Counted from the first letter of the stretch, positions 10,691 to 23,691 are shown. The stretch is DNA of 64,000 nucleotides from Blastomyces gilchristii SLH14081 (GCF_000003855.2 NW_003101680.1:444976-508975), one strand, 5' to 3'. Notes: generated by a model not told the origin, from the letters alone. A program made the numbers and translations.

Positions 10691-11813
10691 TCATTTCACC
10701 ATAAATATCTGCAAGGTCAATTAGCAATGAACAAGATACTCAGCAGAGAGACTAATGTAAGACTTTACCTCATTTAAAGACTTTGCATCCATCAATGCCA
10801 GCTTCTTTTGCTGTATATACCGACCCCGGATAAACTGGCGACCCATCGGCCGATGTTCCCTGACCTTCACAATATTCCCATGTTTCGCTGCAGTACTCGA
10901 TTTCTCCTCCTCCTGCGGGGCAGAGGTTTGGACATCGGGTGATATAGCATCGTCGCCCGCTTCTGTATCACTGGGCTCAATCTCTTTTTGTTTTCGCTTT
11001 TTTGTTTTTTCCCGCTTCTTATCGACGAGCGCATCTTCGGAGGTAGTTGCTGTATCAATACACACGGAGACATCACGGGACTTTCTTTTCTTCTCTTTCT
11101 TCTCTCTCTTTTCCTTCTTTTCCTTCTTCTCCTTGTTCTTCTTCTTGGAGGATTCCTCGGCTAGATCTGAACCAGTATCATCACTCTTAACCTTTCGCTT
11201 ATCCTTCTTGCGTTCTTTTTTCGCTGCTGTTTTTTCCGATTTCCCTTCGTCCTGCGAGCTTTGAGATGTTTGTCCTTTCTCTTCACCAACGCTCTTCACT
11301 TCCGCAAGCGCCTGAATCTTCTCATGCACCAGTAATCCCCCGCTCACAAACCTCATCGTCGTCCACCTTTGCTCGATAAAACTAGCCAGTCGCCGATCAT
11401 CTCGCTTTTTCTGTTCCTTTTCCAGCTCCGCATCACTCTTTCCATTAAGCCGTCCCAGTAATCCCTGAAAGGCGTCCAGGCCCGTCGGTTCGTCCTCTGC
11501 ACGAAGTCTAGCACCGAGCCCCAAATTGTCATCCTTTATATTAACACGAATATGGCCAGCGCTGCCGGCGGTGAAATGGTCCGCATGGGCGGCGTTGGAA
11601 GCACCCAGGAAACTTCCAGGAGTCCAACCCTGGGCACACATGATCTTGTGGCCATAGCCGGAGGTCGAGCGGGACCAGGCTGTATTGTTAGGGTCGTGGA
11701 AGATTTTGGTCCTCCTTGTGTATGAGAATTAAAAAAAGTTAGTGTGGGACGTCGGAGTTGGAAAACATGATTTGGGCTACTGTTACTGACTTTCGAGGGC
11801 CGGCTAACCCCAT
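10691..11813 (-). CDS. PXR1: PXR1/Gno1-type G-patch protein (PinX1 homologue)
   Basis: Three exons: 11813-11791, 11714-10769 and 10708-10691, with introns of 76 and 60 bp; 328 aa. The spliced N-terminus reads MGLAGPRKRTKIFHD, the hallmark start of PXR1/PinX1. It is followed by a G-patch (SGYGHKIMCAQGWTPGS, then LGLGARLR). A long Lys/Glu-rich region (residues ~140-235) resembles the KKE/D repeats of nucleolar snoRNP factors. A conserved REHRPMGRQFIRGRYIQQKK block lies near the end, and a six-codon last exon gives IFMVK. In yeast this protein is required for rRNA A0-A2 cleavage and snoRNA 3' maturation and can inhibit telomerase; it activates the helicase Prp43 through the G-patch. The identification is firm; the exon ends rest on family similarity. 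Confidence 0.92.
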
Positions 11814-12145
11814 TGCAGCTGAGAGGAGTGTCGGAGGGAGTGTCAGAAGGTAGAGAGCGTATGGCTGGAGATATTTTGTCTTCTCTTGGTCGCTGTCGGG
11901 ATATTCTTCTTCGAGCTAACTCGGCCAGTAACAAAAAAAAAAGAAAAAGAAAAAAGGAGTTTGGGGTGAGGTTGGCTAAATAAATATTTAACTAATCTCC
12001 ACGTGACCAAAGCAATAATTCCAGATCTGTGTCATTGGACAAAACACCGTTCCAGTTCGCATTATTGGCGTGTCGGTCTTGCGCACCTTGTCTTCAGCAG
12101 TATAACAAAGCAGTACTAGGTTTTGAGCTGTGATCCGGGGGACGA
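11814..12145. promoter_or_regulatory. Divergent promoter region, PXR1 / coiled-coil gene
   Basis: The 332 bp between two start codons facing away from each other must contain both promoters. An A-rich block (11932-11957) lies in the middle. No specific factor site could be assigned. Confidence 0.5.
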
Positions 12146-12772
12146 ATGTCTGGCAAGAAACCCACCCCTCGCCGGCGCGGACGCCCATCAAGAGCAAGCA
12201 CCGCAGGAAGTGCCTCCGACCATGAGCTGGCTGGCATGTCGTCGAACCCCGCAGATATATTCAAGGACATGAGCAGTGCTGTGAGATGCACATCTGCGTG
12301 CCTTGCTTGTTCCCTGTTACTACTGCTCTGAAACACCCATGCTCATATAAGCCCACCTAACCTATCAATGCTTACAGGTTGAAAAGCGCAACAAGGACAA
12401 ATGGCAGAGACTCCGCGCGCAGCACAAATCTCAGGTTAAGAAGACAGAGGAAGTGATTCAATCAATGGCTCATTCGAATAAATTGGCCCTGTGGGTTCTC
12501 AAGATACTACTTCTCGTTTTCGCTTGCGTCGCGTCAATGAAATCCGTGACGGCCCCCTTTACCTTGACACTTTCAGCTAACAATACTGTCTCGTCCCACG
12601 TAGCATAAGGCACCGGAGAGCTCAGATTAAACGCCTGTTAGACCTTGTCAAGAAGAGGACAGAAATCGAGATGGAGATTGTGGCCAACATGCAGAGGCTG
12701 GGTGATCTGTACGAAGCTGCTAGCAGCGAACTGAATTCTGTGCTGACGAGCCGGCTGTCCTACCTCCAGTGA
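12146..12772 (+). CDS. Small basic coiled-coil protein, unknown
   Basis: Three exons, 12146-12280, 12378-12490 and 12604-12772, all splice-consistent and in phase; 138 aa. The N-terminus is very basic (KKPTPRRRGRPSRAS) and includes an AT-hook-like RGRP core, so nuclear or DNA-associated location is possible. The rest is predicted alpha-helical: a segment VEKRNKDKWQRLRAQHKSQ and a heptad-like region IKRLLDLVKKRTEIEMEI to the end. The size and composition resemble small kinetochore or meiotic subunits, but I could not match a specific family, so this is left unnamed. The first exon alone makes an open frame that runs on through the intron to a stop at 12329, so automatic callers may miss the splice. 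Confidence 0.6.
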
Positions 12773-13765
12773 GTGAAACACTGGCGACATATGGATGGAT
12801 GAGATATGTATCCTTAAGATTTAGCGATATAGCCCTCCGTGGGTGGGATCTACGAGGGTATGATACTTACGTTGTTACTGTTTCGATCCTTCAAAGACCA
12901 GGCGTTCTTTCGGGTGGAAGAGAGCTTTATACGGGTTATTATGGTATCTCTATGGAATGGCATCTTTTGGGCTCATTTGCCTCTATCTTAATGCTGTTCT
13001 CCACAGCTGTATGTTTAATGAATGCGGAGGGACTGATGAGTGATGTGTGTCTAAGACCCTAAGGAAGGAATAGATATGGTCCTCGCCCAGCATGCGCGTA
13101 TCTTTATCGATGTATATTATAGACATACGCTTTGTGTGGATTATTTATGCACATATCTAATGCATTATCATGATATATTTATACATTTATCCTGATTTTC
13201 TACATTTTTTCTGCTCTATTGGACATATTCTATTTTTAGGTTGCGATCTCTTCCAATCTGGAGAAATAGTAACAAAACAGCATTTAAACTAAAATATCGA
13301 TCTCAAAATAAATATATAAATCATATATCAATGAATCAAACCAAAATCAAAGTCAAAGATCTCAGCACTCTATAACGCTGATACTATCATAAAGTCATTT
13401 GCTACCGCTGTTGCCGTCCGGCATAGGGACTACCTTATGTATCTTTGGCAGCTCAATCCATCCCGCCACTTGACAGCGACAACGACGACGACAACACCAA
13501 CTATCAACTACAGTCAACTTCGGCCGCGCGCACGCCCACCTATATACATATATACAGCTATAGGACCTGCGCTCTAAACTGCACGCCCGGCTGAGAAAAT
13601 GACTGTAGCTCAGTCCTTTTTCTACAAATAGCTGGCAGGTCAGCCATGCGCGCCGGTCTTCCGGGTTTGGCAACCAGCTATTTAGCTGATGTTAAATAAT
13701 CAACTAAATAAATACACCTCCTTACACACAGCATAGCCAGACAAGACAAGACACAGCCAGGAGCC
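12773..13765. other. Intergenic upstream of synaptojanin gene
   Basis: About 1 kb, AT-rich between 13080 and 13390. It carries the 3' UTR of the small coiled-coil gene and the promoter of the phosphatase gene. Open frames in it are not convincing. Confidence 0.55.
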
Positions 13766-16700
13766 ATGTCTCTGCGAGTTCTCTGTCGAGACCGCCCTGA
13801 TCGCTCGCTGGCATTGATCTCAGACGGCCATGCGCTGATCCTCCACCACGTCCCCGTCACTGAGTCGGCTTCAACCAATTCATACTCCAACGTTAGCCCG
13901 CCGAAATGCCATATTGAATTTGCCGGTCTTGATGCGTTGGATCTGTTGGGGTACAGAAACCTAGGTCGCGCACACGGGACGCTTGGATTAATCGCACTGA
14001 ACAGCGATATCTTTCTATGTACAATATCCCATGCGTCGCAAGCAGCCACAGTGCGCCCTGGAGAGACAGTCCAGAGGATTATTAACGTGGAATTTTGTAT
14101 AGTCTATTCCCCATCCCGTTTCTGCCTTCTTTCTACTTCTCCCATCTCCTGATGATCTTACAATCTTTTAACAGACTGCTTGAACCGTTCGGATTACGAC
14201 AACGATCTGGACTATGAATCCAGATCAACTTTTGCATATCCCGCTGGTGACGACGACTACGGAAATGGCTATGAAGGCCGCGAGACTATCACTGAAAATC
14301 CGTTCCTCCCTCTCAAGAAGCTCCTTGGTGATGGCAGTTTCTACTACAGTGTTGACTTCAATCTCACTGACCGTCTTCAAGATAGGTAACGTTGTTCGGG
14401 CTCATACTGGAAAGCAAAAAGTGAAATAGTTGGAACTAACTGATTAATAGAGTTGAAGAAACTGCCTCGTTTGATGTGGATAGCCTCGATAGGAACTTCT
14501 TATGGAACTCCTATATGATCGAGCCCTTTTTGCTATTTCGAAGCCATTTGTTGGAATCTGAGCGGGAAACTCTGGACTCATGCAGGATATTCACCTTAGC
14601 CATCCGCGGCTTTGTTCACTCATTAACCATCCCTGCGTCTACGCCGTTGTTGCGCTCTTCTCATTCAAATCTGCCATCAAGTTTGACTTTGATATCCCGC
14701 CTCTCTTCTCGAAGAGCGGGAACCAGGTTTAATTCTCGCGGTATCGACGACGAGGGGAATGTTTCTAATTTCGTAGAAACGGAGACCGTCGTATGGATTC
14801 CGCCAGGCATATGTTTCTCGTATACCCAAGTTCGTGGATCTCTTCCCATCTTCTGGGAACAAAGCGTTGCCATAGGAGGACAGAAAATTCAAGTTACAAG
14901 GTCAACAGGCGCCTCCCAACCCGCGTTCGACAGACATTTCGACAGTCTGTCCCTAACTTACGGTGCTGTACATGTAGTAAATCTACTCACGGAATTAAAA
15001 CCAGGAGAGGCAGATTTATCGGAACGATACCGATATCACATTTCTCAGAGCCCATTGAAGCAGGGTCGTGATCCTAATACCTCCTCCGCACATCATCTTC
15101 TGCGGGCGACGGATTTCGATTTCCATGCGGAGACCAGGGGACCTGCAGGCTACCAAAGCGCATCCATAATTCGACATCTGATCCAAGATTCGGCAGACGC
15201 ATTTGCGTTTTTTTTATGCACAGGTGCCCCCAAGAACGAAAAAACTTTGATCTCGACAGATGATGGAAACGTTGGCTTGACGGTTATTCTTCAGCAGCAG
15301 GGCGTTTTTCGAACCAATTGCTTGGATTGTCTTGATAGGACAAATCTCGTTCAGACCATTATCAGTCACATGGCTCTTGAATCGTTTCTTGACCAGCAAG
15401 GTGGGAGAGCCTCTGATGAATTTTGGAGGCGGCATTCAACTTTGTGGGCAGACAATGGCGACAACCTGTCCAAAATATACGCTGGTTCTGGTGCTTTAAA
15501 ATCCTCATACACCCGTCATGGCAAGATGTCACTCGCGGGTGCATTTGCAGATATACGAAAAAGCGCAGCTCGCTTATACATAAACACTTTCACTGATAGT
15601 GCGAGACAAAACACTATTGACCTCCTTTTGGGCACTCTAACTGGACAGAGCCCCGTGCATCTATATGATCCCATCAGCGATTCCGTGAACAGAGCTCTCA
15701 GGCAACGAGTACAAGAGTATACTTCCTCGAAACTAATACGGGTATGGGCTGGAACGTTCAATGTCAACGGGCGAAGTAATGGAGCTGAAGGAACAGACCT
15801 CTCTCTTTGGTTATTGCCGCAACTTAACAGTTTACAGGAGGATCCCTCGATACTTGCCGTAGGGTTCCAGGAAATCGTTGAGCTAAGTCCGCAGCAGATT
15901 ATGTCCACTGATCCCGGCAATCGCCTGATATGGGAGAACGCTGTCAAGGATACCTTAAATTATTACGCTCATAGCAAAGACGTGAGCGAGTATGTCTTGC
16001 TTCGAAGCGGCCAGCTTGTAGGCACCGCTTTATTGGTATTTGTTAAATCGGAACTGCTTACCGAGATAAAAGTTGTTGAAGGGAGCGTGAAGAAGGTATA
16101 ACTTTACTCCTATATTTCATGTAATTCCCATTTTAGTTTTGCTAACAATTCAAATAAGACTGGTATGTCTGGAATGGCTGGTAACAAAGGCGGATGCGCC
16201 ATTCGCCTACAGTATTCGAACACACGAATATGTTTTGTTACAGCCCATCTTGCGGCCGGCTTTTCAAATTACGACGAGCGGAATAGGGACTATCAGACAA
16301 TTAACCAAGGACTTCGTTTCCAAAGAAATCGGTCTATTGAAGACCATGACATCATAATATGGCTTGGGGACTTCAATTACCGAATTGGTTTGCCTGGTGA
16401 TACTGTGAGAGGGCTTATAAAAGCGGGAGACCTCGAATCGCTATATGAACATGACCAGGTATATTTCTATCAAAAAACCTACATAATTGATCTTCTTCTT
16501 ACCGTTACAGCTCAATCTACAAATGGTCGCCGGCCTCACATTTCCCTTCTACTCGGAGGCACGAATCACTTTCCCTCCGACATACAAGTATGACAATGGC
16601 ACTGATCGATACGACACATCGTACGTTATCTTATTGTGAGGTCTCTTCCGAACAGAACATATACTAACTGGCCGCAGAGAAAAAGCTCGCACTCCGGCCT

Positions 16701-17722
16701 GGTGTGACAGGATTCTATGGAAAGGCAAAAATATTCGCCCACTGGAGTATGACGCTGCGCCCTTGAAATTTTCAGACCATCGCCCTGTATATGCAACATT
16801 TGATTGCGAAATAAGTATAGTGAATGAAAAGCTGAAGGAGCAGATACGCATGGAACTCTATGACGCTGAACGGGATCGGGTTGCAAATGGTGGAGCGATA
16901 GACTCAGAGCATGAGGAAACAGACGAGGAGGATGACCAGGATTTGATAGGGTTTGATGCCATCGACCCGCGTCTCCCGCCAGCTAGTTCTGATCGCCACA
17001 GATGGTGGCTTGACCAGGGTAAACTTCCCTTGTGCCTAAAGTTTGCTTTCATTTACTTGTTCTAACCCACACTAGGTCTCCCTGCCAGGTCAACCTTAAA
17101 GCCACCGCCAGGTTTCGTGGCCAACCAACACCGGCCCCCAAATCCATTTTCCCCGACCACAGAATCAGATTGGATTCATATTTCTTATCCGGACGCCTCT
17201 CCTGCTAGAAGCCAAGTAGATGGGACTCCAGAACTACCAAAACCAAGTGCTCCACATCCACCAAGTTCGACGCCAGGTGCTCCTCTGATCGATTTTGAAA
17301 GCGAGGACGAACCAATACCATCTCCAACCGCCTCAGTATTAAGCAGGAGCTTGTCAGGCTTGGTGATTGCTAGCAATGGAGAAATAGGCGTACCCAAGAA
17401 ACGAGCACCCCCAGTCCCCACAAAACCCTTATCTATGAGTATGAGCCTGTCGCGTAGTCCGACTATAGCTGCACATGCAAATACAAGCCGCAGCCACAAC
17501 AAGCAAACACCGTCGACACCAATTTCCCCAGAAGCCCGGTCGACAGCAATACGTTCGACCCAGACAGGACCCAGATCTCCTCTGCCGCAGCGCGAAACGT
17601 CGGAAGACGGCAACGCGAAATTGTCCGCCTCAGGAAGCGCTCGTCGTGCAAACCCGCCACCTGTACAGCCACGAAGGTCGAAGCCTGAGAAGGTTTACAT
17701 CGACAACTCCGTTAATTCCTAA
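13766..17722 (+). CDS. Synaptojanin-type phosphoinositide phosphatase (Sac1 + 5-phosphatase)
   Basis: Seven exons: 13766-14096, 14175-14385, 14451-16095, 16159-16458, 16511-16620, 16678-17018 and 17076-17722; phases match at every join and give 1,194 aa. The N-terminal half is a Sac phosphatase domain with the catalytic CX5R motif in RTNCLDCLDRTN. The second half is an inositol polyphosphate 5-phosphatase domain starting at IRVWAGTFNVNGR, with MSGMAGNKGG, WLGDFNYRIG, PAWCDRILW and FSDHRPVYA covering the metal and phosphate binding residues. The tail (~200 aa) is Pro/Ser-rich with PPVPTKP-like SH3-binding stretches. The protein would remove phosphates from PI(4,5)P2 and other phosphoinositides in endocytosis and actin control, like yeast Inp51/52/53. 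The last exon may be misjudged: a further intron (17677-17758) would replace the final 15 residues and stop at 17861. Confidence 0.93.
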
Positions 17723-18956
17723 AACAGTGAGCGGATTGTTGCCTCGGGCCCTATCTAGACGATCGGCCACGACTACTGATCGATCCAGCCAGTGGCCGCT
17801 GGATCATTCGGATGTGGAAGTTGAAGATGGCATAGCCCCACGAAAGCCATTGCTTTTGTAGAGGTGGATTGAATATGGGTGTGTGATAGAAAGGATTTAG
17901 TTTTAGCATTTGAAGCATTATGTCGTTTTCCCCTCAACCTCGTAATCTCATTAGTTCATTCTCAACCCGGGCTGCTAGCTACGTTGGGCTCTCTAGAACT
18001 CCAGTGGATGGAAGGAGAAGAGGTGTATAAATGGGCATGCAAAGCTGGTGAAACTCTGCGGGGGAAGCTGAGCTAAATACAATGAACGCATAGGGACACT
18101 TTAAGCCTTTACTATTCCAAAGGCCTCTCGCCCAATGGAGTAACGCAGCTAGATGCTTAGTTACGTACTGATTGCGAGGGAGTAGGACTAGCGCGGCAAG
18201 GGGGGCAGGAAACGAGAATGAGCATTTACAACGTAGAAAGGGGTATATACTTCAAACAGTCAATCAGAGGGACATTGATCACAAATTTTTAGGTTACGGA
18301 ATCTCCTAAAGAACTAGAGTGGTTCAGAAGGTGCTCATAGACAAATGTTCGCTTGGTGAAGAAAGGGGTGGAACAAATCTAGGACATCACCATGACATGA
18401 CCACTCACTTTCGTTTTATTTTTTTCCGCGTTCTCCTTCGCTTGTGTACGAAGAAGCAATAACCATCTTCTAATGCTGTTGTTCTCTCACACAGCTTTAT
18501 TCTCTTTTTTCCCCTTTCATCATCTAGCTCTCCCTACAAATCATGTGCAAAGAGCTTCTACACACTACAGTAACCTTCAAAGAATCTTTACAGGAAGGTG
18601 GAAGAGAGAGGGGAAAAAAGAAAAAAGCGAATCCTTCAAGCCTCCTCCGAATTGACGATGGATAGTGGTACACTCTGCATTCATTCAATGGAAGGAGTAA
18701 GATGAGGGTGAGAGTAAAGGGAAGAAACAAAAGAGGGGGGGGCATATTAGGTCGCATGGTAAAGAAGTACAACAACGCTCTACAAGAACCCGGGGATGGA
18801 TATCAATGAAAATAGATAAAATATATCAAAAACTGACAAATATGGTATCAAAGGCATAAAAATCTCATCAAAAAAGATAGCCAATGATTTTTCATAAACC
18901 ACGTCCAAAAATAATAATTAAAAAATCGATGCTAAAAAAACAAAACATGTTATATC

Positions 18957-18965
18957 TTTTTTTTT

Positions 18966-18996
<31 letters not shown>
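18957..18996. repeat. Poly(T) tract
   Basis: Forty bases, all T except one G at 18966. Such runs are prone to slippage and may be inaccurate in length. Confidence 0.9.
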
Positions 18997-18997
<1 letters not shown>

Positions 18998-19673
18998 ATC
19001 TTTGATTTTGAGAGCATGAGAAACCAATCCCAAGGTTCGCTCGGGAGGAAAAGCCATGCCTCACTGAAGAATCCCTCATGCTAGAAAGTGACTGGGATGA
19101 TTTCGAACTGGCAACAACACTACATGGTAAACTCTGGAAATGTGACGAGAGGGAGAAGTGGTGAGGCGAGATGGATGTCCAGGCAGGGTGTCGTGATGGG
19201 GAAATAAGCAAAAGCAACCAAGATGAGTTGAGAAATATCAAGACGACGTTGTGGGAAATTTAATAGCCATTTGGTTGTTGATTTTGCCAGGCACACACAC
19301 ACAGAGTCGACGGAAGCCACTTAGAGAATTTTTGGTCCATAAAGTTGTTATTTTTGTTTAACGACCTCACAGGACGCCGGGTAGAGGCGGCTGTAGTACC
19401 TCACAGGCGAATAGGCGAATTTATCTCTTTGGCAGCTCAAGTTTCTTTCAACAATTGACTGGATGGCCAGGACGAATGGGTGGCCATTTCGTTTTAAGAA
19501 TTGTTGTCCATCCGCGACAAGGGTGTCATTTTGAACCAAATTCCACATCATTTATATGGTCGGTGCTATTGTTCTCGTGCTTATGCTTTTGCTTGTTTTG
19601 TCAAATGTAGATACTCGGTCAGTCATCCGTGGGAGGTGCGAAAGACAGGGTGCCCTAGAATTGTTAGAATCGT

Positions 19674-19690
19674 GGGGGGGGGGGGGGGGG
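19674..19690. repeat. Poly(G) tract of 17 bases
   Basis: An uninterrupted G run 56 bp beyond the stop codon of the minus-strand CaaX protein gene; on the mRNA strand it is a C17 run in the 3' UTR. Confidence 0.9.
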
Positions 19691-19745
19691 TTTCCGAGTG
19701 TTATTTCTTTGTTGCTGCTTCGTTTCTAATCAACCAATCTCTCAT

Positions 19746-22130
19746 TTACATGACACAGCATTGTTCATCATGCTGCTGCAGCTGGGGCTGCGGGATGACT
19801 TCAAGCTTTTTTTCCGCTTTTAAAGGCTTGTTCGGCAGCCTGCTTCTATTGCCTCCCATCATCCACATGGTAAAGGCTCCCGGGTTGGGGTCCCGGGGAC
19901 GTGGTTTCTTAGGGCCGGGAGGCGGCGGTGGCAGTTGTCCATCCGCTGGAAGTTGAGGAGCGTCAACAAGTGGACCTGGAAATGGTGGCAGACCCGAAGC
20001 CATGAAGACCTCGACATCTGGTGGAGGCTGTGGTATAGGTGGTGGTGGTGGTGGAGGAGGAGGAGCAGGAGCATGAGGAGGGGGCGCACCTAGAGCCTTT
20101 AGATCCATAATGGTAACCAGATTGGGGTCATCCTCTAGTACCTCAGGTGGATCCGGGTTCTTCGGCTTCTTCGACTTCTTAGGCTCCGGAACAGGCCACA
20201 TGTGCATAGTGATGGCCCAATCCGGTTCTATTACAGTCTCCCAAACTTGTGGGAGGATGATGTCGTTGTTGGGGCCAACTAGATCATATTTGCCCTCCGC
20301 GACATGCTGCTCAAGTATGTCAACGTGGAGGAATGCTTGCCGGATCAACTCCTCCATACCCTAGAATTTTACAAAGAACATATTAGGTGCTATCTTTAAA
20401 GCATGGGCTGATCTAAGCAAGGCGTCTAGTGTGTCATAAGATCAAAAGGGAAATAAAACTTACTGGCCATGTATTACACAAATGGAAAGGAAAACTAAAT
20501 TTCCTTCCAATAGCATCTTTGAACTTGACCGGCTTTTTCTTCTCAGTACTCGGCGCTCGGGCTGCGGCTGTCGCAGCCGCAACAGCCTCAGCAGTCTTTA
20601 CTGCTGCCTCGGCGGTAGCTTTCTCCGTTGCTTCTGCAGCCGCTGCAGCAGCGGCTTCTTCTGCGGCTATTTTCGCTTTGGCAGCCTCTTCTGCGGCTTT
20701 TATTTCGGCCTCTTTCATGGCTTCCTCTCTAGCGATTTTGCTTGCCTTGGCTGCAGCTTCTTCTGCGATTTTTTTCTCAATGGCCGCGCGCTCTTCTGCA
20801 AGAGCCTTGTCACGAGCAGCCTTCTCGATAGCAGCTTCACGAGCGAGTTCTTTGGCTTCTCGTTCCATTCGTTCCTCGAGAATGAGTTTTTCCAGCCGTG
20901 CGATCGCTTCATCTTTGGGATCCGGTTGGGGTGGAGCAGGGGGTGGTGGGGGAGTGGGTTCTTTTGGTGGTGGTGACGGTTGGCGTTGAAATTGCTGGAA
21001 GAAATGTGGCGGGGGCATGCCATGGGGCAGAGGAGGAAACTGATGGCCGTAAGGGGGAAAGTAAGCAGGGCCTCCGTGTGGGCCTCCGTGTGGAGCTCCA
21101 TGTAGGCCGCTGGGGGGTATGCCGTAAGGAACCATATCCACAGGGCTAAATTGAGGGGGCGGGAATGGAGGGTGGTGATGACCAGGCACCGGGTGGGCAT
21201 GTGGAGGTCTGGGGGAAGGGCTTTCACTTTCATCCCGTGGAGGCGGTGGAGGACGAGATTGGCTCCGCGTACGGCGATGGTGGTGAACATGTTGTCGTTG
21301 ACGGGGGACAGGCTGATGGTGCATTGGGTGTTCATGGCCGTTGAAGAAAGGAGGTGGCATCTGGTGATTTTGTACTTGCGGATGTGGTGAAAACGGAGGT
21401 GGCCCGTATGGGTAATGGTGCTGCTGGCCGGGGGGGTAGTGGCCCATATGTGCATTCATACCTCCCATATGGCCCATGTGTCCCAACTGTACTAACTGAT
21501 TCGACGGCATCCCTGGATGCCCGCCGTGGGTTGGCTGCATAACTCCGTGTGGCATAGTCCCTTGCTGAGGATATGGATTGTATGATGGTGCAGAGGCGGA
21601 ACTGCGGGCATACCCTCCTGGAGGAGGAGGATGAGGAGCATGCGAAGCCCAATATTGCCTTTCAGGCGGACGTCGAGGCGGCGGATAATCGTACTCGTCA
21701 GCAGAGTCAACACTTTCTGTAGGTGAGGCGGGTGCCGGGGGGTGATGGTGCCTCCTCGGCCGATGCGCTACTACTGGCTCACGTTCCTGTGGTATATGTC
21801 GGCGAGATGAATGGCGGCGACTGGGCCCTGATCTACTGTTATCCAGATTGCGATGGCGGTTTGAAGTTCTTGCTCTGGAAGCAGAATCGGAAGGTTTTAG
21901 TTCATCGGGATAGCTTAAATGGGCCCAATCACCGCCCACATCATAGTGATCATAATGGTCGTGACTGCTGGTTGCTGAGGGCGGGGAGACTTGGACGCCA
22001 GTGCCGGAGGAACCGTCTTCGTCGTCGGTCAAGGAGGAATGATCGGAGCCATGGGAGGTAGCGTGATCTATTGTGATGTTTAACCTAGAGAGAGTCGAAG
22101 GAAATAAATATAAGCGAGGCCCTTACCCAT
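19746..22130 (-). CDS. Proline/alanine-rich protein with ubiquitin-like domain and CaaX box
   Basis: Modelled as three exons: 22130-22127 (only ATGG), 22067-20464 and 20360-19746; 740 aa. Residues ~1-390 are low-complexity, rich in Pro, His, Gly, Ser and Arg. Residues ~400-510 are a long Ala/Glu/Lys helix (repeated EEAAAKA-type units) likely to form a single alpha-helix or coiled coil. A conserved domain follows across intron 2: KFKDAIGRKFSFPFHLC, then GMEELIRQAFLHVDILEQHV, then ILPQVWETVIEPDW and ITMHMWPVPEP. This is the fungal ubiquitin-like domain often found in large uncharacterised proteins. A Pro-rich tail ends in CCVM, a fitting farnesylation (CaaX) signal, so membrane attachment is likely. 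The function is unknown. The four-base first exon is inferred from phase and splice sites and needs transcript support. Confidence 0.75.
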
Positions 22131-23691
22131 GAAGTTGTTTTGTTTTCGTTTTCTTTTGGCTGAAACTCTATTTTTCTGCTGGGATTATCAAGGGAAAAAA
22201 GCAGGAGAGTAGAAAACAAGAGGGGAGTTGTCGCAACCGCAAAAGATTAAACTACAGTACATAGGCGCTAAGGGCTAAACTGAAGTGCCAGGGAAGATCA
22301 TAATTGTACGGATAAACAGGGCATGAAAGGACGACAAGAAAAGGCGAACCAAGCACTAGCAACAAAAAAATAACAACACAAAAGGCAACTCACGGCATGT
22401 GGATTTGGACGGAAAGCAGGAAATATCTCGTCCGAGCTTTTCCTCACCGAGAAAAGGCCTGGACTAGATAAATCTCTGTGGGACAAGGGCGGCGGGAAAA
22501 GGTGGGCTTTTGGCCGTTTTCTGTAACAGCGAGGTCTGGGGGAGAGGGGTTCTGGGCACCAGCGGCGCCTACAGGGGGGGGACTGGACTGCGAGATCAGC
22601 GTTTCAGGGAACCCGGAAATACGATATATATCTGTGCCTTTGTGCAAGCCAAAGACTTCCAAGAAAGCCCAGACTGCGGCAAATCGACCAGATCGACGTG
22701 TTAGAAGAGTGCGAATCGAGATCTAGGCAGGTTGGGCGAGAAAGGGGAGAGACTGCTGGAATCTATAAAGAATATATCGATCGAAGCGAGAATTTGGGAT
22801 CAGCGAACCCGCGGCCAGAAAATTAAATGGCGCAATATAATAATTCTGTAACAATGATTTTTCGGTTTCAGGTAGCAACTGCAATAGCATATACGGTCAC
22901 AAGTAATAATAGCAATAATAATAGTGGCAATAATAGTAAATAATAGTCATAACAAGGAACAGATAGAATACAGGCACATCCTTCAGAACGGAGGGGGTTG
23001 TCGCGATCATAAAATGGATAGTAGTTGTACACGCATTGCACAAAAGCAAGGGGCGGGGGAAAAAAGGGAAAATCAGGAACATAAAATAAAAATAAAACAA
23101 CAGGAGTTAGAGTTATTTTATATTTATATTTGTGCTAGAAAAATAAGGAATTGGGCTGCAGATGACGACCGATGCAGCTGGTGGGGTTGGAAATAGAAAG
23201 AAAAGCGACCACACAGCGGCTGGTGTCTAGTTGGTGCCCAATCTGCTTGAAGCATGTAGAGACGCAAAATCACAGCCTTGACGGGGGGTGGGGAACGGAA
23301 AACCAGATCTCAGCGTATTATTATTACAGAGAGATCGAACCCAACAGAAGACCAGGAATGATATGTGAAGAAGAAGCGCGGAGTAGAGTATGGTATGGCA
23401 TTTGCCCCTTAATGGACTTACCTGATGGCGTCACCAATATTGCTCGCAGCAGTGTTCGCTAGTCGCGGATCCCGAAGGTTTGGCTTAGGAGTAGCTAGCG
23501 GGGAAGAATTATTATTGTTTTATCCCAGAATTCGTTGAAGAAGAGCTGGTGGAGCCAGCAGGGATAAGTGGTAGTTCAAATGATCTCCCATTAGAGTCAA
23601 TGGAATATATATATAAACCATCGAGAAGGTAGAGTAGTTGTATAAATCATCGGTAACTAGGGGGTTATGAGCAAAAGTAAAAAAAAAAAAA

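Larger units (their letters stand above)
17723..19745. other. Intergenic, convergent 3' regions with homopolymer tracts
   Basis: About 2 kb between convergent genes. A possible alternative last exon of the phosphatase gene lies at 17759-17861. The rest holds a 40-bp T tract (18957-18996) and a run of 17 G (19674-19690). No other gene is supported. Confidence 0.55.
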
